Positions 48,309 to 55,288 of a DNA stretch of 55,288 bases are shown here, in pieces. The stretch is from the NCBI GenBank assembly GCA_021736645.1, contig JAIPFM010000177.1, forward strand, positions 1 through 55,288, in the 5' to 3' direction. Under the pieces are notes generated by a model. That model was not told where the DNA came from, ran no database searches, and was given only the letters and a program-made list of their open reading frames with translations. The position numbers were made by a program, and so were the translations under genes. Source of the DNA: Phycisphaerae bacterium. GTDB taxonomy: Bacteria > Planctomycetota > Phycisphaerae > Sedimentisphaerales > Anaerobacaceae. Each line of letters begins with the position of its first letter. Position 1 is the stretch's first letter.

Positions 48309-48516
48309 CGCAAAACCTCTAAATTAACACAACCCCTAACTCGCTCGAATGATTGAACTTTATCTAGTCAGGCTCAGTACAGGCCCTATATCCATTAACA
48401 GAAAAAAGTCGGTGATACAAGAATATTCAACGGGCTTGTTGCATCTCTTCGAATTCGAGGTATGATGAAGCCCTTAAATTAAACTCCCTATGATCGTATG
48501 TTAAAGTCAAAAGATT

Positions 48517-49194
48517 ATGAACATAAGACATAATGTCATACCGCGATTTCACGGCAGTGATACCTTGACTCATAAGACAGTTCTATTCTGGGGTGTCGTC
48601 AGCCTCTATCTGAGTCTGGCCAATGGCTGTGCCAGTGTGCGCGTCACAGACCCTGCACGTACTGCCACGGAGCAGTTCCTTCTGTCTGAAGCAGCTCGGG
48701 CCGCAGTGGAACCCCTGTCCTTTCAGTCGTTACGGGGCAGGAAAGTGTTTGTTGACAGCACCTATTTTGCCCCTGCTGAAAAGGAGTTTGTCCTGGCTGA
48801 GTTGCGAGCCAAACTCCTGACCAGCGGTGTGCAGTTGGTGTCGGATCCGAACCAAGCAGTCATTGTCATGGAGGTGCGAAGCGGCGGTGTGGGCATTGAC
48901 CGGTACGAAAACCTGCTTGGAATTCCTGCCATTGCTGCAGGGCCTGCAGGGCCTGTGGGATCGAGCGCCAGTTCAGCCACGGTCCTAACGCCTGAGATTG
49001 CCATTTCCAAGGCCATCAAGCAATTCAGTTTTGCCAGCGTATCGTATGTGGCATACCGTGTAGATTCAGGGGAAGTAGTGACCAGTGTGGGCCCCTCCAT
49101 CGGCAGGGCATATCGTGACGACTACTGGTTCCTGGGCATGGGCCCGCGTACCCTGGGTACCATTCCACCTGTGGACCACCAGCCGCTAGACTAG
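48517..49194 (+). CDS. Predicted lipoprotein, DUF6655-like
   Basis: The protein has 225 residues. The hydrophobic segment TVLFWGVVSLYLSLANGC resembles a lipobox, although its first 20 residues make the signal longer than usual. The mature part is mixed alpha/beta: KVFVDSTYFAPAEKEFVLAE, ANQAVIVMEVRSGG-type strands and a Gly-rich linker (GIPAIAAGPAGPVGSSASS) in the middle. The end reads RDDYWFLGMGPRTLG. It looks like DUF6655-type envelope proteins, which have no known function. The gene directly precedes the AsmA-like gene, suggesting a common envelope role. Confidence 0.55.
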   Translation: MNIRHNVIPRFHGSDTLTHKTVLFWGVVSLYLSLANGCASVRVTDPARTATEQFLLSEAARAAVEPLSFQSLRGRKVFVDSTYFAPAEKEFVLAELRAKLLTSGVQLVSDPNQAVIVMEVRSGGVGIDRYENLLGIPAIAAGPAGPVGSSASSATVLTPEIAISKAIKQFSFASVSYVAYRVDSGEVVTSVGPSIGRAYRDDYWFLGMGPRTLGTIPPVDHQPLD

Positions 49195-49236
49195 TGCTGC
49201 GTCAAATATTCCCCTACTTACCCTCAAAAATCCGGC

Positions 49237-51195
49237 ATGAAAAAGACACAGAAATCCAACTGGAAAAAATGGCAGCGACGATTGATCCTCGCAGTGTGCC
49301 TACTGGCCCTGATGGTCCTGGGCCTGCACAGTCTGCTCAAGAGTGACCTTCCCAGAGTGGGATTGCTTCGAATTCTAACCACAAAATTCAAGCTCGAGAC
49401 CTCGATAAAGACGCTCCAGGTCAACTGGAATGGCACCACACGGATACGCAATCTCCAAGTGATCCAATCCCAATACCCCTTGCCGCTTGTCACAGTAGAA
49501 GACCTGACCATGTCTCACACAGCCCTCATCAGAATGCTGCTGACGCGACAATTCAATCTCAATACCCTCACCGTAACAGGCCCGCACCTGAACATCCAGC
49601 AGGCCCAGTCCGGCGTGTGGAATATCCAGGCGCTGGCTGAGGCCATACCCGCGTCCACAGGATCGAGGCATGAAGGTCCGTCCCCACTGGCCTTGCCAGA
49701 CATCACCCTGGATCGGGTTGAATTAACGATTACGGATGCCATTGGCACAGTCGTTCGGTTTGAGAACAGTGCGTTCAAAGGCAGGGCACGGGCGCCAAAA
49801 ACATGGACATTCTCAGGCAACCTTGGCCAGGGCCTTCAACTCGAGGGTGACATTGCTTTGGACCCCGCACTGTCACATTCAGTGCGTCTCAAGTACACAG
49901 ACCTGGACAGCCTGGTCAACAGCCACGTCAAGGCTGACTTGAACAACTTCACCCTGGAAGGACACTGGCGAGGTCGTATGGAGGCTTCGGGGCTGTGCGG
50001 CACGCTGCGTCTGGACAGGGCCAGCGCAGACACATTTTCCAGCCAAGGGGAAGTGGATATTGAGGCCAATCTCCAGGACGTAAAGGCCTCGGTCAAGGGA
50101 TTGACCTGCAGTCTGACCGCAGATCCAAACCACCCGGTGACTCTGGAGTCCGGCCAAATTCGCTGGCAGCGTGAAGAGAACAGGCTGTCCATGGACAAGG
50201 CATTTGTGACAGGATTCGGAGGCCGCCTCACTGTGCAGGCCACCCTGCCCGTGGCCAACCCGTTGGAGATGGAGGCCGTATTGACACTCTCCGACCTGGA
50301 CCTGGCCAGACTGCCTCGACTTTTCCCTTTGATTGAGGGTCTTCACGGCAAGGCATTCGGCACACTCAAAACCCACATCACCCTGCCCGAAGAAAAAGCC
50401 CTTGAGCCGCTGAGAATCACGCTCGCGCTGGACCTCCAGGAAGGTCGATTTAAACAGGCCCAGATCCGGTCCATCCAGGCCACAGGCTATGTGGGACCGC
50501 AACGCTGGCTGGTGGATCAGTCTCACATTGCCCTGCTCAATGGCAACCTCCACTTCTGGATCAGGTCTACACAACATGCTGACGAGCGTCTGACCTATGT
50601 GAACACGGATTTCAATGATATTGACCTGAAGCAGGCCTTGCAGACCCTTGAAGTGGATACCAAAAAGGCCGTGGGTAAGGCTTCAGGTAAGGGCATGATG
50701 GTCACAGGGTCGAAATCCGGCATGACTGGAGTGTTGGATATCACGGTCAAGGAGGCCGACCTGCTCAACACCCTGGTGATTGGCACGTTATACAATGCCC
50801 TGAGTCTCAATCTACTCAATTCCAAGGCACCGACCGGCCAGGGCAGGGCCAGGCTAACCCTGGAACAGAACACCCTGCGTCTCACTGAATTTGAATACTT
50901 CAACCGCGGCATTGAGGTTCGCGGTACAGGGTCAGCCCAGGATATCAGCCTGGGAGACATGACGCCAATCCAGGGCACAGTCATGGCATCCAGCCGCCCT
51001 CTAAAAGGCCTGAAACTGCCAGGCATATCCGACCTTGACCAACTGTTGACGTCTCTGCAAAAAGGAACAGCCACAGTCACCATTGAAAATACTTTGAAAG
51101 ATCCCAAAGTATCAGTCGTTCCCTTTGCCCAGGTTCAAGGTATAATGAAGCAAATCCTGTGGATTCAGTTGAAACCTTCAAACAAGAAACGCTGA
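49237..51195 (+). CDS. AsmA-like envelope protein
   Basis: The protein has 652 residues. One N-terminal helix (LILAVCLLALMVLGLHSLL) anchors it in the inner membrane, and the long rest is periplasmic and beta-rich. The N-terminal AsmA pattern (TTRIRNLQVIQ, LVTVEDLTMSHTALIRML, LNTLTVTGPHLNIQQAQSGV) and the C-terminal block around GRARLTLEQNTLRLTEFEYF and SAQDISLGDMTPIQGTV fit AsmA/TamB-like proteins. These bridge the membranes and move phospholipids to the outer membrane. The downstream kinase gene starts 18 bp after its stop, so it may share a transcript with the kinase and phosphatase. Confidence 0.75.
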   Translation: MKKTQKSNWKKWQRRLILAVCLLALMVLGLHSLLKSDLPRVGLLRILTTKFKLETSIKTLQVNWNGTTRIRNLQVIQSQYPLPLVTVEDLTMSHTALIRMLLTRQFNLNTLTVTGPHLNIQQAQSGVWNIQALAEAIPASTGSRHEGPSPLALPDITLDRVELTITDAIGTVVRFENSAFKGRARAPKTWTFSGNLGQGLQLEGDIALDPALSHSVRLKYTDLDSLVNSHVKADLNNFTLEGHWRGRMEASGLCGTLRLDRASADTFSSQGEVDIEANLQDVKASVKGLTCSLTADPNHPVTLESGQIRWQREENRLSMDKAFVTGFGGRLTVQATLPVANPLEMEAVLTLSDLDLARLPRLFPLIEGLHGKAFGTLKTHITLPEEKALEPLRITLALDLQEGRFKQAQIRSIQATGYVGPQRWLVDQSHIALLNGNLHFWIRSTQHADERLTYVNTDFNDIDLKQALQTLEVDTKKAVGKASGKGMMVTGSKSGMTGVLDITVKEADLLNTLVIGTLYNALSLNLLNSKAPTGQGRARLTLEQNTLRLTEFEYFNRGIEVRGTGSAQDISLGDMTPIQGTVMASSRPLKGLKLPGISDLDQLLTSLQKGTATVTIENTLKDPKVSVVPFAQVQGIMKQILWIQLKPSNKKR

Positions 51196-51212
51196 GGATC
51201 AGAAGCTTCAAA

Positions 51213-52538
51213 ATGAACGTAAAGAACAGTCAAACCGAATCGACTCACCTGGGACTCAGGTCAGGCCAGAGACTGGGGAAATACCAGCTCATCAAGCACC
51301 TGGGCACAGGCGGCAGTTGTGAAGTATGGAAAGCCCGTGACTCGGTCGAAGACATTGATGTGGCCCTTAAAATCCCCTTGATCGGGGTTAATGGCAAACG
51401 TGACAACATGCAACTCTTCCGGGAGATCCGATTGGTCAGTCAGTTGCGCCATCCCAGTATCCTGCGAACCAAGAACGCGGACATCATTGACGGACACCTG
51501 GTCCTCGCCACAGAGGTTTCCATGGGTACACTCGACGATCGGTCCCGGCCCATGGCTCCGAGTCGTCTTTTTCCCATTATGATTCAGGTTCTGGATGGCC
51601 TGGCCCACGCACACGCCCACAAGGTGGTCCATTGTGATGTCAGCCCCACCAATATCTTCCTGCTGCCGCAGGGGCGAGCCGCACTGGGCGATTTTGGCAT
51701 CAGCCTGCGCATCCAGGGACGCATGACCACAATCGACGACTTTGGCACGCCCGGCTATGTGGCTCCGGAACAGGCGTACGGTCGCCCCACCTACAGCAGT
51801 GATTGTTTTGCGGTGGGTCTCATTTTTTACGAGTACATTACAGGCGTACTGCCCAGATGGCCCTTTAACTGGCCATTCAAAGGGTATCAGCGACTCCGGG
51901 ACAAGACCAGTCAGACCTTTGTCCAGTTCCTCAAGCGAGCCCTGACCCTGGACCCGGACAAACGTTACACCCACGCCAATGACATGCTGTGCGCATTTAT
52001 GGAGGCGATCCCGCAGAAATTCCAGGCGTCTCCGCTTGGCAGACCAGTCAACGGCACTCGACCGGATTGGGTCAAGATGCGTAGAGAGGCCTTTCAACGA
52101 AAATACGGTCAGATTCTAAACACACACCATGTCTGTAAACACTGCAAAGAACCCATGTCAGAGGCCATGCTGGCCTGCCCCTGGTGTGGCGCCGCAGACC
52201 ACCGCTTTGACCAGACCACACAGTTTGATTACTATTGTGACCGATGCCACAGGGGGATGCTCCCTGAATGGAAATTCTGCCCTTGGTGCTATGGCCCGGG
52301 TTATGAACCATTCAAATCAGAACCAGTGACAGGGCTTCGTTTTCATGGCCACTGTGAGCATTGCCACGGAAAACTGATGCGCTTCATGCGTTACTGTCCT
52401 CACTGCCAGCGAAAGATCGTTCAGCCATGGCCGCTCAGGAGCATGCCGGAGGTGTGCGGCCATTGTGAAGGGCCCGTGGACAGCCACTTTTGGCGTTTCT
52501 GTCCCTGGTGCGAAAAAGACCTTGTTCAACACAGCTAA
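51213..52538 (+). CDS. Ser/Thr protein kinase with four C-terminal zinc ribbons
   Basis: The protein has 441 residues. A Hanks-type kinase domain spans residues 20-265: glycine loop GTGGSCEV (31-38), Lys53 in DVALKIP, the catalytic loop HCDVSPTN (140-147) and DFG at 160-162. The Arg of HRD is Cys, so it is a non-RD kinase. Glu186 lies in APEQ. The last 135 residues hold four C-x-x-C pairs of pairs: Cys308/311 with 322/325, 342/345 with 356/359, 381/384 with 395/398, and 415/418 with 430/433. Each ends CP-W/H-C. They form a row of zinc ribbons. There is no membrane segment. A PP2C phosphatase gene follows 11 bp on. Confidence 0.88.
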   Translation: MNVKNSQTESTHLGLRSGQRLGKYQLIKHLGTGGSCEVWKARDSVEDIDVALKIPLIGVNGKRDNMQLFREIRLVSQLRHPSILRTKNADIIDGHLVLATEVSMGTLDDRSRPMAPSRLFPIMIQVLDGLAHAHAHKVVHCDVSPTNIFLLPQGRAALGDFGISLRIQGRMTTIDDFGTPGYVAPEQAYGRPTYSSDCFAVGLIFYEYITGVLPRWPFNWPFKGYQRLRDKTSQTFVQFLKRALTLDPDKRYTHANDMLCAFMEAIPQKFQASPLGRPVNGTRPDWVKMRREAFQRKYGQILNTHHVCKHCKEPMSEAMLACPWCGAADHRFDQTTQFDYYCDRCHRGMLPEWKFCPWCYGPGYEPFKSEPVTGLRFHGHCEHCHGKLMRFMRYCPHCQRKIVQPWPLRSMPEVCGHCEGPVDSHFWRFCPWCEKDLVQHS

Positions 52539-52549
52539 GAGACCTCTTC

Positions 52550-53311
52550 ATGGAAACTCCCTTTCATATGATCTTGCCCCTGCGATGGGGCGTCGCCAGT
52601 GACGTCGGTCAAGTCCGGACCCACAATGAAGACGCGTACGCTATTGAACCGGAAGCAGGCCTGTTTCTGGTCAGCGACGGTATGGGCGGTCATCAGGGCG
52701 GTGAACTCGCCTCCGAAATCGTGACCCAGGACCTGCCCCCAGCCATTGAAATCGCGATGACGGACCTCACACTGAAAACTCCCCGGGCCATCCGCCGCAT
52801 ACTGAACAAATGGATCGCAGAACAGAGCCGACAGGTCCGTTTGGAAGGCCATAGTGAGAGTGGATTCAAGGACATGGGTGCCACTCTGGTCCTGGCCCTG
52901 TTTGTCAAGGGCCGGGCCTATATCGCAAATCTGGGCGACAGCCGCGCCTATCGTTTCCGGGGAGGACGCCTGAAACAATTCAGCAGAGACCACTCTGTGG
53001 TTGCAGAACTCGTGGAGCAGGGCCACATCACACCGGAGGAAGCCCAGACCCATGAAGACCTGGGCGCCATCACCCACTATGCAGGTATGGACGAACACGC
53101 CTTGCCGCACGTGCGTTCCTTTGCGCTCAAGCCTGGCGACCGCATCCTCCTCTGCAGTGATGGACTGACTGATATGCTGAGCGAAACAGCCATCGCAGCC
53201 ACACTCGCCCAGGAGCCTGACAATCAGATGGCCTGCCACAGTCTGGTTGAACAGGCCAATCAGGCGGGCGGCCACGACAACATCACCGTGATCATTGTCG
53301 AATCACTCTGA
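52550..53311 (+). CDS. PP2C-family serine/threonine phosphatase
   Basis: The protein has 253 residues. ATG 52550 lies shortly after the kinase stop. The metal-binding motifs in order are VRTHNEDAYAIEPEAG, FLVSDGMGGHQGGELAS, GDSRAYRFRGG, ILLCSDGLTDMLS and GGHDNITVIIVESL. These are motifs I to XI of the bacterial PPM/PP2C fold, as in PrpC/Stp, which removes phosphate from Ser/Thr residues. Cytosolic. It forms a signalling pair with the zinc-ribbon kinase immediately upstream and probably reverses its modifications. A hairpin overlaps its stop codon. Confidence 0.92.
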   Translation: METPFHMILPLRWGVASDVGQVRTHNEDAYAIEPEAGLFLVSDGMGGHQGGELASEIVTQDLPPAIEIAMTDLTLKTPRAIRRILNKWIAEQSRQVRLEGHSESGFKDMGATLVLALFVKGRAYIANLGDSRAYRFRGGRLKQFSRDHSVVAELVEQGHITPEEAQTHEDLGAITHYAGMDEHALPHVRSFALKPGDRILLCSDGLTDMLSETAIAATLAQEPDNQMACHSLVEQANQAGGHDNITVIIVESL

Positions 53312-53324
53312 TAGCGCATCAGAG
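53306..53324 (+). terminator. Hairpin overlapping the PP2C stop codon
   Basis: CTCTGAT pairs with ATCAGAG around a 5-nt loop. There is no U-run; an A-rich stretch follows. It probably ends or stabilises the kinase/phosphatase transcript. Confidence 0.4.
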
Positions 53325-53736
53325 CATGATCCTCAAACAAAAAAGACAAAAAACCAGGCTCAGGCTATCGCAAACTCCCCATTGATTCTACTTTAGGCCT
53401 CATTGTTCATAACACCCTCCAACCGCCTTAAATGGCTGAAAAACGAATGTTTCCTGCCCTTGATATCCGGCAATCTTGAAATAGATAAAAAAAATACCAG
53501 ACCAAACAACATCTTTAATTAAAAAATGGCTGTGTCCTGATATAATACAGATAGCCCATTTTACCATTTACTATGTTATTTTATTTACCCTTATTAGTTT
53601 TAATAAATTGAATTATTCTGAATAAACGTAATTTCTGAGTCAGGCCTCCATAATAACGAACGCAGGTTGCTCAAATAAAAAAGCCCCAACCAACGAAAGC
53701 GAGGCCATCAAACACGGGCAAGAGAAAGGGACTTAC
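53312..53736. other. AT-rich intergenic region upstream of the second outer-membrane protein
   Basis: No gene is supported in these 425 bp, which are clearly richer in A and T than the rest of the window from about 53450 to 53640. A TATAAT with a TG extension (TGATATAAT, 53538-53546) is the best promoter candidate, about 190 bp before the next gene. TTGAAT further on may belong to a second promoter. Confidence 0.45.
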
Positions 53737-54606
53737 ATGAAAGCGAGACTCATTAAATCTACACTACCCCTTGTATTTGTGCTGACATCTTTGACTATGG
53801 CCGCCGCTCCATTGGGTCCACCACGGGCTGTATTGGGGGAAAAAAACTGGGGTATCGGCGCAAACTTTGGATTCCAAAGTATGGATTTGGAGGCCAAGGG
53901 CACCTATTACGAGCAGATTACAAGTCAGGTACGAAAAGAGACCCCTAATACCCTCAAAATAAAGGATTTTGAATCTACCTCTGCATTTCTCCAAATCGGC
54001 CTGGGCCTGGCGCAAAACTGGGATATCTACGGCTGTATTGGTGCAAATAACGCCAAGGGAGATGCCACAGTCGAAAGCCCATCACAGCCAAATACTTTCG
54101 GGTTTGGGAACGGCGAAACCTTTGGTATTGACAACAAGCATGACCTTGCCTGGGGCGTAGGGACTCGGTTTACCCTGAAAAAATACGACACCGTGGATTG
54201 GGGCGGCCTCGTCCAGATGACCTGGCTCAATCCCAGAGTCGGTGCCTCTCAGTGGACCAGCGTCAATGATTCAACATATCGCATTAACGGCGACTGGGAC
54301 CTGGACTATTGGGAAATCATCGCAGCCTTTGGCCCCACGATTTACTATGAAAATATCGCCTTTTATGGTGGCCCCTTCATCCAAATCGTCAGAGGAGATA
54401 TGACCCTTGATGGTGCCTATGTATACCAAAACAACAGCAACACAGGCACCGCTTCTGCGTCTCAGGACTTGGAAGAAGAATCCATGATCGGCGGGTACGC
54501 AGGCATGATGTGGGATCTCACAGACCGCATGCTTATCCATGTGGACGGACGGTTCACAGCCAATGCCTGGGGCGCTGGCATAGGTATCCTACTGCGTCAG
54601 AAGTAA
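53737..54606 (+). CDS. Outer-membrane beta-barrel protein
   Basis: The protein has 289 residues. A signal peptide (LIKSTLPLVFVLTSLTMAAA) is followed by alternating beta strands with aromatic girdle residues (NWGIGANFGFQSMDL; LAWGVGTRFTLKKY; GGLVQMTWLNPRVG; IAFYGGPFIQIVRG; MLIHVDGRFTANAWGAGIGI). The end is GILLRQK rather than an aromatic, slightly unusual for BAM substrates. The region AQNWDIYGCIGANNAKGDA carries the only mature Cys. It resembles porin-like family proteins. The ATG has AAAGGGA upstream. The leader is AT-rich and long, hinting at regulated expression. A hairpin follows the stop. Confidence 0.7.
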   Translation: MKARLIKSTLPLVFVLTSLTMAAAPLGPPRAVLGEKNWGIGANFGFQSMDLEAKGTYYEQITSQVRKETPNTLKIKDFESTSAFLQIGLGLAQNWDIYGCIGANNAKGDATVESPSQPNTFGFGNGETFGIDNKHDLAWGVGTRFTLKKYDTVDWGGLVQMTWLNPRVGASQWTSVNDSTYRINGDWDLDYWEIIAAFGPTIYYENIAFYGGPFIQIVRGDMTLDGAYVYQNNSNTGTASASQDLEEESMIGGYAGMMWDLTDRMLIHVDGRFTANAWGAGIGILLRQK

Positions 54607-54622
54607 CATAAGGGTAATGCTA

Positions 54623-54641
54623 GCCAAGTGAAGCACTTGGC
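54623..54641 (+). terminator. Hairpin after the second outer-membrane protein gene
   Basis: GCCAAGTG pairs with CACTTGGC (8 bp, 3-nt loop AAG), 16 bp after the stop codon. No U-run follows. It is the likely 3' end of this transcript. Confidence 0.5.
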
Positions 54642-54654
54642 CAAATAGGTTCCG

Positions 54655-54705
54655 GGTTCACAGTTGACAGCATGAACCAGGATTTCTGATCGTCAATCGT
54701 GAACC
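54655..54705. repeat. Heptamer repeat pairs in opposite orientation
   Basis: GGTTCAC-AGTTGAC (54655-54668) and GTCAATC-GTGAACC (54692-54705) are two-unit versions of the GTGAACC-type heptamers seen at 1690-1731, arranged as inverted copies 23 bp apart. Confidence 0.45.
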
Positions 54706-55288
54706 GACACTTCTGCTGCAAATGGCTAAAGTGCTGCAAATAGGGGTCCATGCCCAGGGGACATGGTAGTGATCTGCCCCTGAAAGGGGCTTATAAATGC
54801 TCGTCATTGCGAACAACCTTTGAAGCCATCATCTATTGTTTAAACATCACACGAGTGTGCTTTACCCGGCTCATAAGGTTGACTGGTTTCGCACGGTATC
54901 CAGGGAAGACTGGCACCTACTTGCCGCAGGTGTAGTTTTTCTGACACCGCAGGTTCTAAGCCTGGACAGGCAAAGGATCCATCAGACTATCTACGGATGC
55001 GCATTATTTTCAACCCACACAATTCCGCGCATGCCGTCTACCTCATCAAGATGCCCAGGCTCGGGAGCCGTTTGGCTTCAGGGTGTGTGAGAAGTCCTGC
55101 AACCCTTGCCATGTGAGGCCAGGGGCTGGTGTCAGGAAACAATGCTTTACCAGTCACGACAACAGACGCTGCCAATCTCAGCTTTTTACGGCGCGCGAAC
55201 CTGGAACTGTGGCCCAGATCCGCTTTGACCACAATACTTCACTTGTCTATCGCATGACACAAGCTAATCATTTCACAGGCACAGTGAT

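Larger units (their letters stand above)
54607..55288. other. Region without a supported gene at the end of the window
   Basis: In 682 bp no open frame on either strand shows codon use, Shine-Dalgarno or domain support; candidates at 54836-55090 (plus) and 55038-55232 (minus) overlap and look random. Besides the terminator hairpin it holds a pair of heptamer repeats in opposite orientation (54655-54668 and 54692-54705). Two further hairpins are CCATG/CATGG (54748-54766) and GCCCC-TGAAA-GGGGC (54776-54790). Part of it may be a structured RNA or the promoter region of a gene beyond the window. Confidence 0.45.

Noticed and set aside
54908..54924. Sigma-54-like TGGCAC...TTGC
   Set aside because: The GG and GC pairs are nine bases apart instead of ten, and no gene follows within the window.
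1..55288. CRISPR arrays, tRNA/rRNA genes, transposases, integrases, phage or toxin-antitoxin genes
   Set aside because: Looked for and not seen; no direct-repeat array with regular spacers, no cloverleaf-like sequence and no recombinase motifs were recognised by eye. A tRNA or covariance-model scan could still find weak cases.

Overview
The window reads as chromosome from a Gram-negative, probably PVC-type bacterium (Planctomycetota, Kiritimatiellota or a relative). That placement is an inference from gene content: a CotH/chitobiase-repeat surface protein, DUF1080 lipoprotein, Tat-exported Gfo/Idh/MocA oxidoreductase, Tat-exported TIM-barrel isomerase, PQQ-type beta-propellers with LamG, zinc-ribbon Ser/Thr kinase, excisionase-type HTH fused to a receiver, and outer-membrane beta-barrels. 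About 50 protein genes can be supported. I saw no rRNA, tRNA, CRISPR array, transposase, integrase or phage gene.

Layout. 1-3.1 kb: end of a CotH-type surface protein, a GH43-like lipoprotein and a small frameshifted gene. 3.1-8.0 kb (minus): phosphofructokinase, a FlgM-like protein, a B12-binding radical SAM protein, then an ECF sigma factor preceded by a second FlgM-like protein and a 42-residue basic peptide. 8.3-13.8 kb: DUF2934 protein, lipoprotein, outer-membrane barrel, and a two-component system (PAS histidine kinase, LuxR-type regulator) with two small degenerate partner-like proteins between kinase and regulator. 13.8-17.9 kb (minus): LapA-like protein, beta-CASP nuclease, CorA and MscS. 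18.3-20.2 kb: GHMP kinase and mannose-1-phosphate guanylyltransferase pair. 20.3-27.6 kb (minus): a five-gene unit of two exported beta-propeller proteins, an anchored protein of unknown function, an FtsX/MacB-type permease and its ATPase. 27.8-35.2 kb: glycan-type genes (WecA/TagO-like transferase, ATP-grasp enzyme, two DegT aminotransferases, NusG/RfaH paralogue), with panB and an HTH-pseudoreceiver protein between. 35.4-38.5 kb: small membrane protein, MBL hydrolase, cupin and MFS transporter. 38.5-46.9 kb: a FucP-like transporter with a very large insertion, ComEC, and a DUF1080 / Gfo-Idh-MocA / TIM-barrel set resembling 3-keto-glycoside catabolism. 46.9-54.6 kb: cardiolipin synthase, lipoprotein, AsmA-like protein, Ser/Thr kinase with four zinc ribbons, PP2C phosphatase and a second outer-membrane protein.

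The best candidate for an undescribed system is the 6.7-13.8 kb regulatory island. It pairs FlgM-type anti-sigma-like proteins with an ECF sigma factor. It carries a stand-alone DHp domain that has lost its phospho-histidine, next to a degenerate receiver. A 39-bp element is shared by the promoter regions of the sigma-factor operon and the outer-membrane barrel gene. Other strong points are the zinc-ribbon kinase and phosphatase pair, the LamG-FN3-methyltransferase-propeller fusion in the ABC operon, the FucP-like transporter with about 220 extra residues, and an orphan intrinsic terminator at 33.1 kb that suggests a small RNA. All functional calls come from reading motifs; no database search was run.
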